This document shows positions 1-5,313 of a DNA stretch of 5,313 bases, in pieces. The first letter of the stretch is position 1. Each line of letters begins with the position of its first letter. The DNA is from Lachnospiraceae bacterium UBA6452 (GTDB taxonomy: Bacteria; Bacillota; Clostridia; Lachnospirales; Lachnospiraceae). The notes under the pieces were generated by a model. The model had not been told where the DNA came from and did not search any database. It saw only the letters and a list, made by a program, of their open reading frames with translations. Position numbers and translations under genes: made by a program. Location: assembly GCA_002441865.1 (NCBI GenBank), contig DJNY01000200.1:1-5313 (forward strand). Direction: 5' to 3'.

Positions 1-635
1 AATCGACAAGACCGGGGTATACCATGCTTTCGGATGATGAAGAGCTTTCCCGTGTCCTGCCGGTCATAGAGGCGGTCAAGAAACGATTTGATGTACCGGT
101 TTCTCTGGATACATACAAAACCGGAGTGGCAAGAGAGGGCCTAAAGGCAGGCGCAGATATGATCAATGATATCTGGGGACTGCAGTATGATCCTGCCATG
201 GCAAAGGTGATCGCAGATGCAGATGCAGCCTGCTGTCTGATGCACAACAGAAAGAATACGGACTATCAGGATTTTATGAAAGATGTTTTGATGGATCTGG
301 AAAGCTCGTTGGAGCTGGCAAAAAATGCAGGCATTTCCTATGATAAGATCATGATCGATCCGGGCGTTGGATTTGCAAAATCTTATGAACAGAATCTGAC
401 GGTCATTAAAAATGTGAGTGAGCTGCACAGTCTGGGACTTCCGGTCCTGATGGCGGCAAGCAGAAAATCGGTTGTCGGTCTGACACTGGATCTGCCCAAG
501 GATGAGAGACTGGAAGGAACCATCGCGATCACGGTATCAGCAGTCCTTTCGGGCTGCAGCTTTATCCGGGTGCACGATGTAAAGGAAAACCTGCGTGCCA
601 TGCGGATGGCAAAGGCAATTTTGCAGGCAGAATAG
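1..635 (+). CDS. folP: Dihydropteroate synthase FolP, 5'-truncated by the window edge
   Basis: FolP condenses 6-hydroxymethyl-dihydropterin pyrophosphate with p-aminobenzoate to give dihydropteroate, in the cytoplasm; it is the sulfonamide target. The reading frame is already open at base 3 and begins with S-T-R-P-G, the end of the conserved ESTRPG pterin-site loop, so the true start lies upstream and the ATG at base 24 is internal. About 210 residues are visible; the family is usually about 265-280, so roughly 60 N-terminal residues are missing. Further family motifs appear in order: SLDTYK, AGADMINDIWG, CLMHNR, the IDPGVGFAK phosphate/pterin loop, AASRKS, and RVHDV near the C-terminus. No frameshift or missing motif is seen in the visible part. 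The stop TAG (633-635) is 12 bp before folBK, so the two genes are almost certainly cotranscribed. Family assignment is firm; nothing can be said about its promoter. Confidence 0.97.
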   Translation, partial: STRPGYTMLSDDEELSRVLPVIEAVKKRFDVPVSLDTYKTGVAREGLKAGADMINDIWGLQYDPAMAKVIADADAACCLMHNRKNTDYQDFMKDVLMDLESSLELAKNAGISYDKIMIDPGVGFAKSYEQNLTVIKNVSELHSLGLPVLMAASRKSVVGLTLDLPKDERLEGTIAITVSAVLSGCSFIRVHDVKENLRAMRMAKAILQAE

Positions 636-643
636 AAAGAGGA
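636..643 (+). promoter_or_regulatory. Ribosome binding site of folBK
   Basis: AAAGAGGA begins directly after the folP stop codon, with GAGG (639-642) five bases before the ATG at 648. It supports translation of folBK from the folP transcript and fixes the start. Confidence 0.75.
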
Positions 644-647
644 TTCC

Positions 648-1463
648 ATGGACTATATTACGATAAAAAACCTGAAGATATTTGCACATCACGGTGTGTT
701 TGCACAGGAAACGGAAAACGGACAGAACTTTTATGTGAATGCGAAGCTCTATGTGGATATGGAGCGGGCAGGCACGACAGATGCACTGGATGATGCGGTC
801 AATTACGGAGAAGTCTGTCTGTTTCTGGACAGCTTTTTAAAAGAGCATACTTATAAGCTGCTGGAAAAGGCGGTAACAGAGACAATGCAGGCGGTTCTGC
901 TGCAGTTTCCGCTCATTAACGGGCTGGAGCTGGAACTTAGTAAGCCGCAGGCACCGATCCCACTTTCATTTGAAACGGTATCGGTGACAAGATCGCTTTT
1001 CTGGCATAAGGTATATCTCGGGATCGGTTCTAATCTGGGGGATAAGAAAGAATTCCTGGAGCATGCGGTTGAAAAACTGAAGCTCGATCAGGATTTCCGG
1101 AAGCTGCGGACTTCGGACTGGATCGTGACAAAGCCTTATGGTGGAGTGGAACAGGATGATTTTTTAAACGGTGCGATCGAGGCGGAAACATTTCTTTCTC
1201 CGGATGAGCTGCTCCTTAAACTGCATGAGCTCGAGCAGGAAGCCGGAAGAGAGCGCAAGATCCACTGGGGACCGCGGACACTGGATCTGGACATTCTATT
1301 GTATGACCATGAGATCCTGGATACAGAAAAACTGACGATCCCGCATATAGATATGCAAAACCGCCAGTTTGTATTGGAACCGCTTTCACAGTTAGCACCG
1401 GCTTACATGCATCCGGTACTGCATAAGACGATCAGTCAATTGCTTGCAGAGCTGCAGCCTTAG
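648..1463 (+). CDS. folBK: Bifunctional dihydroneopterin aldolase / HPPK (FolB-FolK fusion)
   Basis: This 271-residue protein joins two consecutive folate enzymes. Residues 1 to about 115 are FolB, which cleaves dihydroneopterin to 6-hydroxymethyl-dihydropterin and glycolaldehyde. Residues about 121-271 are FolK, which pyrophosphorylates that product with ATP for FolP. FolB residues matching the known active site are present: HHGV then E21, Y53 in VNYGEV, E73 in LLEK, and K99 before PIP. FolK shows YLGIGSNLGD (123-132), the signature WGPRTLDLDILLY (207-219) with the two metal-binding aspartates D213 and D215, and PHIDMQNR (232-239). The linker is only about five residues. The ATG at 648 follows GAGGA (639-643) at good spacing and 12 bp after folP. 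The 3' end overlaps the convergent propeller gene by 32 bp. Residue assignments are my alignment from memory to the S. aureus FolB and E. coli FolK families. Confidence 0.97.
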   Translation: MDYITIKNLKIFAHHGVFAQETENGQNFYVNAKLYVDMERAGTTDALDDAVNYGEVCLFLDSFLKEHTYKLLEKAVTETMQAVLLQFPLINGLELELSKPQAPIPLSFETVSVTRSLFWHKVYLGIGSNLGDKKEFLEHAVEKLKLDQDFRKLRTSDWIVTKPYGGVEQDDFLNGAIEAETFLSPDELLLKLHELEQEAGRERKIHWGPRTLDLDILLYDHEILDTEKLTIPHIDMQNRQFVLEPLSQLAPAYMHPVLHKTISQLLAELQP

Positions 1464-2469
1464 CAGCATCAAAGGTCATAACGGATATCGGGCCATAGGT
1501 ACTGGTCTGATAAACCGGTGTATCGGCACCAAAGCTGTGGAAATAAACATAAGAGGAGGTAACATTGATATCGCTGTAGTTACCTTCCGCTACAATTTCA
1601 GGATTGCTGCCGTCAATCCCCATACGCATAAGTGCCGGGGAAACAGGATCATTTTTCTGATAGTATACATAGCTGCCCACTACATTGAACAGATCTACGC
1701 GGTCGGTCGTCAGAACTGTATTGCTGCCATCTGTCAGATCATAGCGGCAGAGCTGATAATTATTTTCCGTATCCAGATAATAGATGGAACTGCCGGATAA
1801 GGTCGGATACCACATGTTGTATTCGAACAACGTCTGAACGGTGCCTGACTGTGTATCATAGCTGTAAAGGTAATGATCCTCTGTGGTACCGTTATAATAG
1901 ATCACACCATTTGCGGCACTTGCGGGATTGACCAGATATTCCGCAACAGCTCTTGCATCGGATTTATCGGTATTTATTGCATAAAGCTGCAGCGTTTTGG
2001 CATTGTCAACCGCTTTCTCATAATAGAGCGTATTACCGATCAGGTTCAGCGTATTACAGCTGGAACGATCCAGACAGGTAATATTTTTACCGTTTGTTTT
2101 GCAGCGGTAAATACCGGACATATGGATCAGAAAACCAAGGCCGGTGGCTTTAGATGCTTCTTTCTGGTAATAGTACAGATAGTTGCCGCCTTTATTCAAG
2201 AAGGCAAGGGAAGACTGTCCAAGTTTGGTGATCTCTGTCTGATCGGGATTCATGCTGTACAGCGTATAATCATCATAGGCATTTGCAAAATAAACCTTAT
2301 CATCTGCCTCACAGAAATAGCCGCCATTATTCAGATTTCCGGCGGTATTTCCGATCGTGTCGGGTGGATTTTGCGGAAGTCTTGTGGCAAGGCGCGATAA
2401 AAAAGTCAGCCCGAAGATCAGTATCAGTATAATGGAAATGGTAATGATCACAGTTTTTTTACTGTTCAT
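1432..2469 (-). CDS. Membrane-anchored DUF5050-like beta-propeller protein, function unknown
   Basis: A 345-residue protein of unknown function. Residues 1-5 (MNSKK) are followed by one strongly hydrophobic segment (about 6-24), then a polar region. There is no cysteine at the segment end, so it looks like an uncleaved signal anchor rather than a lipoprotein; the bulk should lie outside the membrane. From about residue 57 the sequence is a series of degenerate units of about 30-40 residues, each with a hydrophobic-YY/YF strand (VYF 59, LYY 98, LYY 148, IYY 190, IYY 229, VYY 268, VYF 308), usually followed by LYxxN/D. Seven such strands suggest a six- or seven-bladed propeller of the DUF5050/TolB-like type common in Clostridia. 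The frame stays open upstream to an ATG at 2535, but I chose 2469 because it has AAAGGGA at correct spacing and because the promoter -10 (2503-2508) lies downstream of 2535. It is a lone gene, divergent from pheA and convergent with folBK. The family name is a likely match, not proven. Confidence 0.88.
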   Translation of the reverse strand: MNSKKTVIITISIILILIFGLTFLSRLATRLPQNPPDTIGNTAGNLNNGGYFCEADDKVYFANAYDDYTLYSMNPDQTEITKLGQSSLAFLNKGGNYLYYYQKEASKATGLGFLIHMSGIYRCKTNGKNITCLDRSSCNTLNLIGNTLYYEKAVDNAKTLQLYAINTDKSDARAVAEYLVNPASAANGVIYYNGTTEDHYLYSYDTQSGTVQTLFEYNMWYPTLSGSSIYYLDTENNYQLCRYDLTDGSNTVLTTDRVDLFNVVGSYVYYQKNDPVSPALMRMGIDGSNPEIVAEGNYSDINVTSSYVYFHSFGADTPVYQTSTYGPISVMTFDAAKAAALQAID

Positions 2470-2476
2470 AAAAACA

Positions 2477-2483
2477 TCCCTTT
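2477..2483 (-). promoter_or_regulatory. Ribosome binding site deciding the propeller-gene start
   Basis: On the minus strand AAAGGGA lies seven bases before the ATG at 2469. This favours the 345-residue protein over a 367-residue version starting at 2535, whose extra residues would precede the hydrophobic anchor and lie partly upstream of the apparent promoter. Confidence 0.65.
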
Positions 2484-2502
2484 CATAGCATTTTCTGGCT
2501 CT

Positions 2503-2531
2503 ATTATAGCAGATAGAACCATAAAAGGAAA
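2503..2531 (-). promoter_or_regulatory. Sigma-A type promoter for the propeller gene
   Basis: On the minus strand a perfect -10 hexamer TATAAT (2503-2508) is preceded, with a 17-bp spacer, by TTTCCT (2526-2531), which matches the -35 consensus at only three of six positions. Transcription would start near 2496 and give a leader of about 27 bases containing the ribosome binding site. The -10 is convincing; the -35 is weak. Confidence 0.6.
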
Positions 2532-2584
2532 TCATAGAAAAAGCAAATTAAAACAGAAAGAAATATAAAAAATATTTTACATAA

Positions 2585-2650
2585 ATTCCGGTTTTATTTT
2601 ACAAAGAAATGATAGCAGAAAAGAAGAGAACCGGATAAAATAAACGGAAT
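2585..2650 (+). repeat. Bulged inverted repeat directly upstream of the pheA ribosome binding site
   Basis: The left arm is ATTCCG (2585-2590), an unpaired GT, then TTTATTTTA (2593-2601). The right arm is TAAAATAAA (2636-2644) followed by CGGAAT (2645-2650). This gives 15 Watson-Crick pairs with one two-base bulge and a 34-base loop. The right arm ends immediately before GGAGG (2651-2655). A competing pairing, TCCGGTT (2587-2593) with AACCGGA (2629-2635), uses part of the same left arm. It is not a terminator for the plus strand because no T-run follows. It could be an operator, a leader RNA structure or chance in AT-rich DNA; the pairing itself is directly visible. Confidence 0.55.
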
Positions 2651-2667
2651 GGAGGAAACGGAATGGA
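2642..2667 (+). repeat. 12-bp tandem direct repeat over the pheA ribosome binding site and start codon
   Basis: AAACGGAATGGA occurs at 2642-2653 and again, exactly, at 2656-2667, with a 14-base period. The first copy ends in the GGA that opens the Shine-Dalgarno GGAGG; the second contains the pheA ATG (2663-2665). It may be a slippage duplication that created the present start, or a repeated binding site. Both copies contain an ATG, but the first (2649) is out of frame and would give only ten codons. Confidence 0.7.
2651..2658 (+). promoter_or_regulatory. Ribosome binding site of pheA
   Basis: GGAGGAAA has its GGAGG core (2651-2655) seven bases before the ATG at 2663, which fixes the start. 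It lies between the inverted repeat and the start codon and overlaps the direct repeat, so accessibility could depend on structure there (inference). Confidence 0.85.
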
Positions 2668-3787
2668 TCTCGGTGTATTAAGAGATGAGATTGATGAGAT
2701 CGACGGAAAGATCGTGGATCTGTATGAAAAACGAATGGATATCTGCAAACAGGTGGCAGAGTATAAGATCGAAACAGGAAAAAAGGTATTTGACAGAGCA
2801 CGTGAAGAAGAAAAGATCAGAAAGGTCAAATCCCAGACACACAATGAGTTTAACAGTCATGGTGTAGAGGAACTGTTTGAGCAGATCATGTCTATGAGCA
2901 GAAAGCTGCAATATCAGATGCTGGCAGAAAAAGGAAGCCTTGGCAAACTCCCATTCATTGGAGTCGATGAGCTGGATACCAAAAAGGCAAGAGTTGTATT
3001 TCAAGGTGCAGAGGGTGCTTATTCGCAGGCTGCGATGGATAAATATTTCGGAGATTCCGTCAACAGCTTCCATGTGGAGACATTCCGGGATGCAATGAGT
3101 GCGATCGATGAGGGCAGTGCGGATTTTGCTGTTCTGCCGATCGAAAATTCCACTGCAGGCATGGTCAGTGAGATCTATGATCTGCTTGTAGAGTTTGAAA
3201 ATTATATTGTCGGGGAGCAGATCATCAGGATCGAACATTGTCTGCTCGGTTTGCCGGGAACAGATCTGTCCGAAGTCAGAACCGTATATTCCCATCCACA
3301 GTCCTTGATGCAGAGTGCACGTTTCCTGCAGGGATATGACTGGCGTCAGATCAGCATGCAGAACAACGCATTTGCAGCACAGAAGGTAAAGAATGACGGG
3401 GATAAGACGCAGGTGGCGATCGCAAGTGAATATGCAGGCAGGATCTACGGACTGGAAGTACTGCAGAAAGGGATCAACCAGGCGGAAAATAATTCCACCC
3501 GTTTTATCATTGTGACAAATCAGAAGATCTTCCGGAAAGACGCGCGCAAGATCAGCATCTGTTTTGAGGTACCGCATCAGAGCGGATCACTGTATCATAT
3601 GCTGTCCCATTTTATCTATAATAATCTGAACATGTGTAAGATCGAAAGCCGTCCGATCGAAGACCGTACATGGGAATACCGGTTTTTTGTGGACTTTGAA
3701 GGAAATCTGGCTGACAGTGCAGTGAAAAATGCACTGCGTGGTCTGCGGGATGAAGCAAGAAACATGAAGATCCTCGGCAATTATTAA
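2663..3787 (+). CDS. pheA: Bifunctional chorismate mutase / prephenate dehydratase (P-protein)
   Basis: PheA converts chorismate to prephenate and then to phenylpyruvate, the committed route to phenylalanine, in the cytoplasm. The 374 residues hold three domains. An AroQ-type chorismate mutase (1 to about 90) has R7, R24, K35, D44-x-x-R47-E48, S79 and Q83, matching the active-site set of the E. coli P-protein. The prephenate dehydratase domain (about 108-285) has PIENST (159-164) and the catalytic TRF motif (279-281). A C-terminal ACT domain (about 296-370) has GSLYHML (308-314, equivalent to the GALV region) and ESRP (328-331), the phenylalanine-binding motifs, so feedback inhibition by phenylalanine is expected. 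Length is close to the E. coli protein (about 386). No disruption is seen. Regulation of expression may involve the repeat cluster just upstream, but no known attenuator is recognised. The Ppx-like gene follows 51 bp downstream in the same direction. Confidence 0.98.
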   Translation: MDLGVLRDEIDEIDGKIVDLYEKRMDICKQVAEYKIETGKKVFDRAREEEKIRKVKSQTHNEFNSHGVEELFEQIMSMSRKLQYQMLAEKGSLGKLPFIGVDELDTKKARVVFQGAEGAYSQAAMDKYFGDSVNSFHVETFRDAMSAIDEGSADFAVLPIENSTAGMVSEIYDLLVEFENYIVGEQIIRIEHCLLGLPGTDLSEVRTVYSHPQSLMQSARFLQGYDWRQISMQNNAFAAQKVKNDGDKTQVAIASEYAGRIYGLEVLQKGINQAENNSTRFIIVTNQKIFRKDARKISICFEVPHQSGSLYHMLSHFIYNNLNMCKIESRPIEDRTWEYRFFVDFEGNLADSAVKNALRGLRDEARNMKILGNY

Positions 3788-3838
3788 AACCTGTCTGTTT
3801 ACGGAAATATGTAAAATGACACAAAGGAGATAAAGAAC
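3788..3838 (+). other. Short gap between pheA and the Ppx-like gene
   Basis: These 51 bp contain no GC-rich hairpin with a T-run, so pheA and the next gene may be read as one transcript. They do contain TTTAC (3798-3802) and GTAAA (3811-3815) as a small inverted repeat, and the word ATTTTACATA on the minus strand (3808-3817), which is also present upstream of pheA. No convincing promoter is visible; TAAAAT (3812-3817) resembles a -10 but lacks a -35. Confidence 0.5.
3823..3830 (+). promoter_or_regulatory. Ribosome binding site supporting the GTG start of the Ppx-like gene
   Basis: AAAGGAGA, with core AGGAG (3825-3829), lies nine bases before GTG at 3839. An in-frame TAA at 3812-3814 means no earlier start is available, and the first in-frame ATG (3890) would remove the conserved IDVGS motif, so GTG is the start. 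Confidence 0.8.
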
Positions 3839-5313
3839 GTGGCACTGAAAACTTTTGCTGCAATTGATGTCGGTTCCTTTGAACTGGCAATGAAGATTTT
3901 TGAAATATCACCCAGGATTGGGCTTAGAGAGATTGATGATATCAGACACCGGATCGATCTGGGTACAGATACCTACACGACCGGAAAGATCAGCAATGAA
4001 CGGATCAACGAGTTGTGTGAGGTGTTAAAAGAATTTAAGGAAATCATGCGTACTTATAAGGTAGATGCTTACAGAGCCTATGCGACAAGTGCACTCCGGG
4101 AGACAGAAAACCGTCTGATCATCCTGGATATGATAAAAAACCGGACAGGACTGGACATAGAGGTACTCAGCAATTCCGAGCAGCGTTTTCTGGATTATAA
4201 AGCGATCGCCTCCAAGGGAGAGGGATTCCAGAAGATCATTGAAAAGGGAACTGCGATCGTGGATATCGGCGGAGGCAGTGTACAGATTTCCCTGTTTGAC
4301 AATGATTCCCTGATCACAACACAGAATATCAGACTCGGTGTACTGCGTATGCGTGAACGGATCCTTTCCATGCAGGTAAAACCGTCCCAGTATGAAAAGC
4401 TGATAGAAGAGATCGTGGACAATCAACTGGAGATCCTGAAAAAGATGTACTTTAAGGATCGCGTGATCGATAATATCATTGTTGTGGATGACTACCTTTC
4501 TCCGGTGATGCAGAATCCGGCTGTTTGTGCAGGAAGCGGCTATATGACAAGGGAAGACTGTATCGCTCTCGCCGGACAGCTGCAGAATAAAAATAAAGAA
4601 GAGATTGCCAAAAAGCTGGGGATCAGTGAGGAAAAGGTATTCCTGTTGTTTAACAGTGTTGTGCTGATGAAGCGGGTGATCGCCTGTATGAATGCAAAGC
4701 TGTTGTGGGCGCCCGGTGTGACACTGTGCGACGGTATGGTTTATGAGTATGCGGAGGGTAACAAGCTGATCAGCCCGGAACATGATTTTGAAAAGGATAT
4801 CCTTGCCTGTGTTGCCAATATCAGCAAACGCTATATGGGAAGCAAAAAACGCAGTGAATCGGTGGAAAATATCGCGCTGACGATTTTTGACAGTATGAAA
4901 AAGATCCACGGGCTTGGCAAAAGAGAGCGTCTGCTTCTGCAGATCGCTGCGAAGCTGTATGACTGTGGAAAATATATCAGTATGACAAGTGTGGGAGAAT
5001 GTTCCTATAGTATCATTATGGCAACGGAGATCATCGGCCTATCGCATCTGGAGCGTGAAATGGTTGCCAATATCGTTAAGTATAACCGGATCGATTTTCC
5101 GTATTATCATGAAAACGGAGAGCAGCTTGGTATGGATCTTGCCTCTTATCTGAAGGTGGCAAAGCTGACGGCGATCCTGAAACTGTCAAACGGACTTGAC
5201 CGGAGCCACAAGCAGAAATTTAAGACGATCAAGGCAACGCTGCATGAACAGGAGCAGGAGCTTGTGCTCTCTGTAGATACGGCGGCTGATATCACACTGG
5301 AAAAAGGACTGAT
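3839..5313 (+). CDS. Ppx/GppA phosphatase-family protein, 3'-truncated by the window edge
   Basis: Members of this family hydrolyse inorganic polyphosphate (Ppx) or pppGpp (GppA). From GTG 3839 the frame stays open for 491 codons to the window end. The N-terminal ASKHA-fold half is clear: AAIDVGS (7-13), YATSALRETENR (81-92), SEQR (113-116) and VDIGGGSVQ (141-149). The C-terminal half (about 310 onward) resembles the helical HD-like domain: LYDCGKYIS (373-381), LSHLEREMVANIVKYNR (401-417), LSNGLDRSHKQK (449-460). Several positions differ from the usual family: GSN is GSF (F14), GGGSTE is GGGSVQ (Q149), the EEAR loop reads SEQR, and the HD pair is YD (Y374-D375) with no following HxxHS. It may still be an exopolyphosphatase of a clostridial subfamily, or a sensor or altered-activity relative. 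In related bacteria ppx is often next to ppk, which could lie just downstream (inference). The family is secure; substrate and activity are not, so no symbol is given. Confidence 0.9.
   Translation, partial: MALKTFAAIDVGSFELAMKIFEISPRIGLREIDDIRHRIDLGTDTYTTGKISNERINELCEVLKEFKEIMRTYKVDAYRAYATSALRETENRLIILDMIKNRTGLDIEVLSNSEQRFLDYKAIASKGEGFQKIIEKGTAIVDIGGGSVQISLFDNDSLITTQNIRLGVLRMRERILSMQVKPSQYEKLIEEIVDNQLEILKKMYFKDRVIDNIIVVDDYLSPVMQNPAVCAGSGYMTREDCIALAGQLQNKNKEEIAKKLGISEEKVFLLFNSVVLMKRVIACMNAKLLWAPGVTLCDGMVYEYAEGNKLISPEHDFEKDILACVANISKRYMGSKKRSESVENIALTIFDSMKKIHGLGKRERLLLQIAAKLYDCGKYISMTSVGECSYSIIMATEIIGLSHLEREMVANIVKYNRIDFPYYHENGEQLGMDLASYLKVAKLTAILKLSNGLDRSHKQKFKTIKATLHEQEQELVLSVDTAADITLEKGL

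Larger units (their letters stand above)
2470..2662. other. Divergent AT-rich intergenic region between the propeller gene and pheA
   Basis: These 193 bp separate two gene starts that point away from each other. The left part holds the minus-strand promoter. The centre (about 2541-2610) is very AT-rich and contains weak plus-strand promoter candidates for pheA: TATAAA at 2564-2569 with no recognisable -35, and TTTACA at 2576-2581 with TACAAA at 2600-2605 (18-bp spacer). I cannot choose between them. The right part holds the inverted and direct repeats described separately. I see no T-box motif, riboswitch core or leader peptide rich in phenylalanine. Confidence 0.6.

Noticed and set aside
1501..1519. 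Possible hairpin ACTGGT...ACCGGT just past folBK as a terminator
   Set aside because: Only six pairs including a G-U, no T-run follows, and it lies inside the coding sequence of the convergent gene.
1873..2400. Plus-strand frame of 175 codons, and another at 1444-1800, opposite the propeller gene
   Set aside because: Isoleucine- and cysteine-rich antisense translations with no domain. The minus-strand protein has a proper start, promoter, anchor and repeat pattern, so these are shadows.
2569..2578. Palindrome AAAATATTTT
   Set aside because: A ten-base perfect palindrome made only of A and T in a very AT-rich stretch; expected by chance and not extended on either side.
2541..2662. T-box or phenylalanine leader-peptide attenuator for pheA
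   Set aside because: No T-box sequence, no terminator hairpin with a T-run and no short Phe-rich reading frame. The only small frame (ATG 2649, ten codons) has no Phe and no ribosome binding site.
2678..3577. Long minus-strand open frame (299 codons) opposite pheA
   Set aside because: pheA on the plus strand carries all P-protein motifs; the reverse frame has no family features and is rich in C, H, I and L as shadows usually are.
3798..3815. TyrR-like box (TGTAAA...TTTACA) near pheA
   Set aside because: The half-sites here read TTTAC-N8-GTAAA, the opposite orientation to the TyrR consensus, and TyrR regulation is described in gammaproteobacteria rather than in this kind of organism.
4025..4909. 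Long minus-strand open frame (294 codons) opposite the Ppx-like gene
   Set aside because: It is a shadow of the clearly coding plus strand, has no recognisable motifs, and its composition (rich in H, I, F, L) is typical of antisense frames.

Overview
The window looks like chromosomal DNA of an anaerobic Firmicute, most likely a Clostridia/Lachnospiraceae relative. This is inferred from moderate GC with AT-rich gaps, strong GGAGG-type ribosome binding sites, the FolB-FolK fusion, a chorismate mutase-prephenate dehydratase fusion, a clostridial-style DUF5050-like surface protein and a divergent Ppx/GppA protein. There is no sign of phage, transposon, CRISPR, tRNA or rRNA. The content is mostly core metabolism.

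Layout. Bases 1-1463 (+) hold the end of a folate operon: the 3' part of folP (dihydropteroate synthase), then a fused folB-folK gene 12 bp later. FolB and FolK make and activate the pterin that FolP joins to p-aminobenzoate, so three consecutive steps of dihydropteroate synthesis sit together. On the minus strand, 2469-1432 encodes a membrane-anchored, probably beta-propeller protein of unknown function. Its 3' end overlaps the 3' end of folBK tail-to-tail by 32 bp, so there is no intergenic space for a terminator.

A 193-bp divergent AT-rich gap (2470-2662) follows. It carries a good minus-strand promoter for the propeller gene and an unusual cluster of repeats just in front of pheA: a 15-bp bulged inverted repeat, a shorter competing inverted repeat, a 12-bp tandem direct repeat spanning the ribosome binding site and start codon, and repeated ATTTTACA words. 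pheA (2663-3787, +) encodes the bifunctional P-protein that takes chorismate to phenylpyruvate in phenylalanine synthesis. After 51 bp a GTG-started gene of the Ppx/GppA family (3839 to beyond the window end) begins. It has several substitutions at normally conserved motif positions.

I see no convincing previously undescribed system. The features most worth a second look are the repeat cluster in front of pheA, the convergent gene overlap and the altered Ppx/GppA protein.
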